Shown here in pieces: positions 58,685 to 64,000 of a DNA stretch of 64,000 nucleotides. The stretch lies in assembly GCA_001510575.1 (NCBI GenBank), contig LNGK01000005.1, forward strand, positions 3,596,574 to 3,660,573, in the 5' to 3' direction. The notes under the pieces were generated by a model. That model was not told the origin of the DNA. It ran no database searches and saw nothing but the letters and a program-made list of their open reading frames with translations. The position numbers and the translations under genes were made by a program. Every line of letters starts with the position of its first letter. Within the stretch, counting starts at the first letter, position 1. This stretch comes from Knoxdaviesia capensis (lineage: Eukaryota > Ascomycota > Sordariomycetes > Microascales > Gondwanamycetaceae).

Positions 58685-59920
58685 TGTAATCGTTGGCTGT
58701 TTGACAGATACCGAAAAGGGTGGGTGTAAAGTTTAGATCGATTCGATCGCGCGAGTGGTGCTCGCCTTGTGGAAGCGTTCTCGCTTCTCCGCCTTGAGAA
58801 GGCGTCTTCGTCGTTGGTGTTTCTTCACCAGTGCCCGGTACTGCGTTAAGGTTGTTTGATCGTCGACAAACTTGAGTTGGAGGTAGTGGTTTGCAAGACG
58901 GACAAACAGCGGGGAATGCAGCTTGACTGCTGGAGAGGGAACAACCGGAATGTGAGGGTCGTCACCGGCTTGGATCTTTTACACAACAACGTCGAGGAGC
59001 TTTCGACCTCGGCTTCGGTATCTAGTCTGTCTAGGTCGTGGGCACAGGGTATTGGTTTAGCGATCAGAATTCTACAGCGACTTCACCGACTTCGGTCCAC
59101 CTGTCTTGATCTCTCTGTATCTTTCACTTTCTCTCTTTCTCACCAAGGATCTTGTGTGTCGACTAACCTTTCCTAGCGACTTCGCTATGAAGAGACTCTC
59201 CAGACCGAGCAAGCTTTTGCTCCCGAGGTATTCGTGACCCAAAGACAGCGTGACCGGACACACTCCGATCGCGGTAATCCGAGAAAAAAACGAGTGACTC
59301 TTAATGTCTCGAGGATGAAAGAACGAGGGAAAGGAGCCCGACTGTAGCGAAGAATGAGCGACTAGCGATTCTGCAAGTTAGCAAGTGAGTTCAATGCCTC
59401 AGATAACTACTGAGATTGGACGGATTGGAATCCAGGAGGCTAAATAAGACTACCTTAAATCACGAAAGACAAATATCGGCTTGTCTTTGGAATTTAAGCT
59501 GGTCTTCGCTGCATCAACAGGTACGAGTTTGGTGATGTTGTGTTGATGTTTGGAGGAGAAATCATCAGTTGCGTTTTGGAAAATAGGCAGACAAAGGCCA
59601 TTCCTAAGTAGCCGCCGTCTGGACTTGTGGCTTAACATGATACATTTTTCTGGGCGCCACATTACTCAGCTCCTTTTCCCGCTGGTTGTAGAAGCGACCA
59701 GATTTTCAGGAGCAAATACTATTGGCCAGCCATATTTGTAATTTCTGCACAGCCACACGAGAAACAGTAGGGTTGAGCGCTTATAACCCTAATGGTTCGT
59801 TTGCACGAGAGTGAAGACAAGTTGTGAGAAACCACACTACGAGCCGGATGATGACTCTAGATCCAGAGGTGTTTGTGTCTGAGTATTAGATTCGGTAGTT
59901 TATGGCTCGCTTACTGGAGA
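58685..59920. other. Upstream region of TFIIB and intergenic DNA
   Basis: About 1.2 kb with no recognisable gene. It contains an inverted telobox pair (TAGGGTT 59768-59774 and AACCCTA 59785-59791) and a C/T-rich patch at 59100-59160. Confidence 0.5.
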
Positions 59921-61050
59921 CTATGAGTATTCCTCATCGTCATCACCTTTCAGCAAGTCGAAATCATCGGCCGCTCCCGACACAGCCTCAATCCGAACAA
60001 AGGCCCATTGCATGTTCGGGGCCAGCTTCATCTTTGGAGCGTCTTCTGTTGCGACCATGGTGTGAAATGTGTGGCCAGTCCGGACAAGACGGCCGGATTG
60101 AGGCTAGGCAGCGGAAATTGTGCCCATTATTTCTTTAAAACACTCTAGATTTCCTGCTCCATGTTTAAGACTGTTAAGCAGGCCAATTTTGCTCCGTTGG
60201 ATTTGTTTGTACGGGTTATCTCGCCGAGGCAGCCAGAAAAATTGGACCTCGACCACGTTAAACCCCGAAATCTCACTCGGGTATGTTCCCAGAAACTTAA
60301 GCCCTATGAAGGCCTTCCCCCACCAGATATGCAGCTGGCTTGAGAGAGAGATTGAGTTCCCTAGCTGGTCACTTGAGCCAGGATGTGAGGTCAAGAGCTC
60401 AAGCGCTTCGTTCCCTACCGTGGTTTCAAAGATAGATAGGCCGGCTCCTCGGAGCCGCGTTCGACATTGGATTCTATTATATCCGTCAGTATAACTTGAG
60501 TGAGTGGCATACGTCAGGTGTGCAGTCCGTAGCACAGCACAAGCATCGCCATCTAGTGGTCCTCGGACAGGTATAAGTCCCTCCCTCGATTTTGTTGGAC
60601 GGGCCGGGATAGACTCCTTGGGTATATCAGTGACGTTTTGGTTGCCTTCCACTGAGCTTTGGTGGTCGTTGCCATTTCAGAGGAGAGACTTTTGTATTCT
60701 AGAGATATGATGAGGCCGAATATCCCGTCAACTGGAGGAAAGTCAGCGATGGCCGCATGACGAGGTTCTGCAAGATGCTCCTGAAGAACTGAAATCTCGA
60801 TGGCATCGGTGGCTGGCGAATGCAAGTACTTCTCAAGAAGATGGTGGAGGTGACGATGATCTGGTTCCGCCTCGAGGAAACTTTGAATGACGGCTGTGTC
60901 GGCAGCCGTTGTTAAAGAGTCAAAGAGGAATTGGTTAAGCCGATCGCACAATTCATGGCGATGGCGCGGGCTCTGCATCCTTGGCAAATATGTTCGCTGA
61001 AGGTGAGTTTGGAGATTGTATCTGGTGGTAAGAAGAGAGAGAGCCTGCAT
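59921..61050 (-). pseudogene. Broken HNH-nuclease-domain gene
   Basis: The minus strand from ATG at 61050 gives a family-like helical N-terminus (for example LTTRYNLQTHLQRTYLP, VLQEHLAEPRHAAIADFPPV) until its frame closes at about 60553. The HNH part continues in a second frame: LDGDACAVL where the family has R-D-G-N-x-C, then NSISLSSQLHIWWGKAFIGL and VVEVQFFWLPRRD, the typical HNH-domain ending of this fungal family. A TAG at 60104-60106 then interrupts the frame. Directly behind it, in the same frame, comes the usual C-terminus (PQSGRLVRTGHTF, MQWAFVRIEAVSGAADD), ending at 59921. The TAG fits a CAG-to-TAG change. A further shift seems to occur at the expected Cys-His position (PDVCHSLK in a third frame). 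An intron could explain one frame change but not all. Confidence 0.7.
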
Positions 61051-61263
61051 TTCTGGCGAACACGACTTGGCTGTATATCACTTTAGGGTTAAGCGCGACA
61101 CGAAAATTAGGGCTAAGGGTGAATCATTTCTCAAAAATCTCCAAACCCCAAACCCCCGCCAAATATTCTGGCCTCGTTTGTTTCCCCTTTCCCTCTCTAT
61201 CTAACATACAAGATATCATGCGCGTTTATATTTCTTTGGCCAAATTTAACACCGCCATCTCAA
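61051..61263. promoter_or_regulatory. Short divergent region before the ASNSD1-type gene
   Basis: Contains telobox-like TTAGGGTTAA at about 61083 and TTAGGGCTAAGGG near 61108. It is probably the promoter of the plus-strand gene. Confidence 0.4.
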
Positions 61264-63155
61264 ATGTGTGGCATTTTTCTATCAATTACCCAAGGGCCGT
61301 CATTCCATCTTCCGGATTCCATCCAGTCCCGGCTCCAGAGACGCGGTCCAGACTATCTCGGCACGGAGGCGGTGGTGACCACAAAGGATGGAGGTCTCAC
61401 CCTGAGCTTTACGTCGTCCGTGTTGGCACTTCGTGGGGGTGGAATCACAAAACAGCCGTTTGCCGATGGATCTGGGGCCGTGTTCTGCTGGAATGGCGAG
61501 GCGTGGAGGATAGCGGGTGCTCCAGTGTCTGGAAACGATGGCAGCGCGATATTTGACATGCTGGCTAGATCCACCACACACGACGAGATCTTGAGTGTGT
61601 TTCGGAGTATCAAGGGCCCGTTTGCGTTTGCGTTTCTGTCTCCTCCCACATCATCCGGCGTGAGAAGGCTCTATTTTGCCAGAGACCGTCTTGGACGTCG
61701 GTCTTTGCTGATTCACTCCGATGCGGACCGGTTTTGCTTGTCCAGTGTTTCTGCCGCGGATGATTTGGAGTGGCGGGAAGTCGAGGCTGATGGGATATAC
61801 TCCATTGACCTGGACCGGCATGATGTGAACGGCAGCACATGCCAGCTATTCCCCGCCGCAACAATATCCAGACATGACTGGAGTCCCTTCGGCTCAGACC
61901 CAAATTTTGTAAGTTCTTGTGAGAGCCGTTTGATTCCTGATCTCTACTATTCCCCCGATATGGTGCTGTGAGTGCATGGCTACGCAGCTGATACTTGTAG
62001 GTCTTGAATATTGGCAAATTGAACATGGCCATTCCCACAAAAGAGTCCTCCCAGGACTCTGTTGCAGAGGCTGTCCAGCAACTGCGGGACGCGTTGTCGC
62101 AGTCCCTGGAGCCACGCGTGTTGAATGTACCTGAGCCTCCGGGACACCATGGAGACAACTTAGCTAGAGTTTCGGTTCTATTTTCGGGGGGACTGGACTG
62201 TACCGTCTTAGCCCGGCTGGTAAGCGATCTAGTGCCTATCGAACAGGGCATCGACTTGATCAACGTTGCCTTTGAGAATCCGCGGGTTGTGGCCCAGCTA
62301 CGGGGGAAGACCGAGAACGTATTGGAAGACATATACGAAATGTGCCCAGATCGGATCACTGGGAGGAAGTCTTTGGCCGAGCTCGAGGCTTGCTGTCCAG
62401 ACCGGCCATGGAGATTCATAGCGGTAAGAAACATGGCCTTGTTGACTTTGGGCATTGCTGATGCCCTAACATAGCAACATTCAACAGGTAAACATTCCTT
62501 ATTCAGAGTACCTCAGCCACAAATCGGAGGTGATCTCTCTAATCCGGCCACACAACACCGAAATGGACCTGTCGATTGCCTGCGCGCTCTACTTTGCCGC
62601 CCGTGGCATCGGCTATGCCAACGACGCACCCTGCGCCACATCCGCCCGTGTGCTCTTCTCCGGCCTCGGCGCCGACGAGCTGTTCGGCGGCTACGTGCGC
62701 CACGCCTCCGCCTTCACCAATCCGTCCAACGGCGGGTATGCCGGCTTGCTCAGCGAGCTGCTTCTCGACGTATCACGTCTTGGAAAACGCAACCTGGGCC
62801 GTGACGATCGGGCCATGTCGCACTGGGGCCGTGAAGTGCGGTTCCCGTTCTTGGACGAGGATCTGGTGCTGTGGGCGCTGAACTGCCCGGTGTGGCTGAA
62901 GTGCGATTTTGGAGACCCCGAGGGCGTGCATTGCGGTGGGATCGAGCCGGCTAAGCGCGTGCTGAGGGTCCTAGCTGAACAGCTGGGGATGCCGGGTGTC
63001 GCTAGGGAGAAGAAGCGTGCGGTAAGCTGTCTTTGCCGTGTCTTTCCAAGTTCCCAACTGACGATCCTGTGTTCATGCTATTCAAGATCCAGTTCGGCTC
63101 AAGGACAGCCAAGATGGAGTCCGGTCGAGTGAAGGGAACGAATGTTCTCAGTTGA
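61264..63155 (+). CDS. Asparagine-synthetase-domain protein (ASNSD1-like)
   Basis: Four exons with phase-0 introns: 61264-61908, 62001-62423, 62488-63021 and 63087-63155, about 556 residues. It starts MCGIFLSI, so Cys2 would be the nucleophile of the class II glutamine amidotransferase domain, followed by RGPDYLG and a GxxFAFAFLSPP-type region with FARDRLGRRSLL. The synthetase domain has the PP-loop SVLFSGGLDCTVLARL (SGGLD at 277-281) and VLFSGLGADELFGGY (about 411-425), then EVRFPFLDEDLV. The short last exon (IQFGSRTAKMESG...) matches the conserved end of the family. These proteins resemble asparagine synthetase but belong to the separate ASNSD1 group, whose activity is poorly known, so I do not claim asparagine synthesis. 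All four junctions preserve conserved sequence. Confidence 0.92.
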
Positions 63156-63751
63156 TGTTTAGTAAGTTCCTGTTTTCTCTTTTTATCCCGCCTGGCGATG
63201 ATGACCAACAGATACTTTTGAGGCCACCCCACTCTATTCGACCTGCTTATGTTGTACTCGGCGTATGGGCGATGGGTCTCTCGGGATCCGTTCTTGCACT
63301 GGCCTAGATGCGCGTGTTCTCGCTTGTCGATAACCCCTTCTGGCTCATTCACGAAGACGACAGTCTTGCTCATCCGCTGCGGTTTCACATGGCGTTCACG
63401 GCGATGGAGAATGGGTGTGGTTCTGTGACTAGACAAAAGGCAAGTCTGAGCCAGGTGTTTTTCCATTTCTGTGCTTATCTTCGTGGGGACTCGAAATTCA
63501 GTGTACGAACAACGCTGAGACAGCTGTGGAAGGACAAACTGCGTTATGCATCACCATCAAGAACTCGCTAATCAATAAGCCATCGATTTGACATCTTCCT
63601 CCAGGCCATCTATAGAGGAGGGTTAAGTGGTATAGTATAATAAACTAATAGCCCGTAAGTAACTGATTCCAACCCAAAAATACCAAAAAGTGACCGAATT
63701 CCAAGACATCCAAACTTCCGTGCCAGGCAACAGCACTTTCTCTTTTCCGCT
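63156..63751. other. Convergent 3' region
   Basis: About 600 bases between two converging genes. A short plus ORF at 63308-63571 shows no recognisable feature. Nothing else was seen. Confidence 0.5.
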
Positions 63752-64000
63752 TTACGGTCGCCGTCCGTAGACGACCCAGAAGTTCCAATACGCATGGATC
63801 TTGCGATTCGCGAGATCCTTGCGCACGAGGGCCATGAACACGGAGACCTCCTCGGCGGACCAGCCCAGCGCGCGGGTGAACAGGGCGAGGCTCATGGACT
63901 CGCAGCCCCAGGTGAAGTTCTCGAGGGCCCAGCGGCCGATCTCCTTGTAGCGCGGGTCCTTGGGCCAGGTGTTGATGGGCCACTTGATGGGCACGGCGAC
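63752..64000 (-). CDS. SAM-dependent methyltransferase, C-terminal fragment (LaeA/UMTA-like)
   Basis: The last 82 codons of a minus-strand gene, cut by the window edge. It reads WPINTWPKDPRYKEIGRW, then LALFTRALGWSAEEVSVF and VRKDLANRKIHAYWNFWVVY, ending GRRP. This is the usual C-terminus of the large fungal class I methyltransferase family that includes LaeA-like proteins; the SAM-binding motifs lie upstream, outside the window. The particular member and its substrate cannot be decided. Its stop codon is TAA at 63752-63754. Confidence 0.85.
   Translation of the reverse strand, partial: VAVPIKWPINTWPKDPRYKEIGRWALENFTWGCESMSLALFTRALGWSAEEVSVFMALVRKDLANRKIHAYWNFWVVYGRRP

Noticed and set aside
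1..64000. CRISPR arrays, operons or ribosome binding sites
   Set aside because: The window is clearly eukaryotic (spliceosomal introns, fungal families), and no regularly spaced direct repeats are present.

Overview
This is a stretch of nuclear DNA from a filamentous ascomycete, most likely a eurotiomycete (Aspergillus/Penicillium relatives). The evidence is short spliceosomal introns with GTAAGT-type donors, compact GC-rich exons, C/T-rich leaders before start codons, and protein families typical of that group: a Clr5-domain regulator, a fungal secretin/Frizzled-like GPCR, an FLC/TRP-like membrane protein, HET-NACHT-WD40 remnants and a LaeA-like methyltransferase tail. The species cannot be named from the sequence alone. 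I found no tRNA, rRNA or CRISPR array.

Layout. 1-3092 is a housekeeping pair: the proteasome receptor Rpn13 (minus strand, cut by the window edge) and elongation factor 1-beta (plus strand), diverging from a shared promoter that holds an inverted telobox pair around a Gcn4/CpcA site. 3093-19184 is about 16 kb without a convincing gene; its last 1.3 kb reads as the C/T-rich leader of a seven-helix receptor (19185-20992). 20993-29868 is an accessory island: a broken HET-NACHT-WD40 (NLR-like) gene, two tandem 54-residue Cys/His-rich proteins on the minus strand, and a broken SRPK-like kinase. 29869-37843 is dense and GC-rich: a membrane-anchored GH5 hydrolase, the PP2A methylesterase PPE1 and an FLC-type TRP-like protein. 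37844-52613 is another ~14.8 kb gene desert rich in microsatellites, with one assembly gap inside a poly-C tract, and it leads into a Clr5-domain regulator (52614-55163). The right end holds TFIIB with an unusual in-frame Ala-rich ORF directly behind its stop codon, a broken HNH-domain gene, an ASNSD1-type asparagine-synthetase-like gene, and the C-terminal end of a SAM-dependent methyltransferase.

The intact genes are mostly core cell functions (translation, transcription initiation, proteasome, PP2A regulation, membrane transport) plus two likely signalling/developmental regulators (GPCR and Clr5), each preceded by an exceptionally long non-coding stretch. Three pseudogenes carry frameshifts and nonsense codons that fit C-to-T change; this is compatible with repeat-induced point mutation but does not prove it. 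The most novel items are the tandem 54-residue pair, separated in one continuous frame by a single TGA, and the 239-codon open frame behind the TFIIB TAG, which has no ATG of its own in its first 70 codons.
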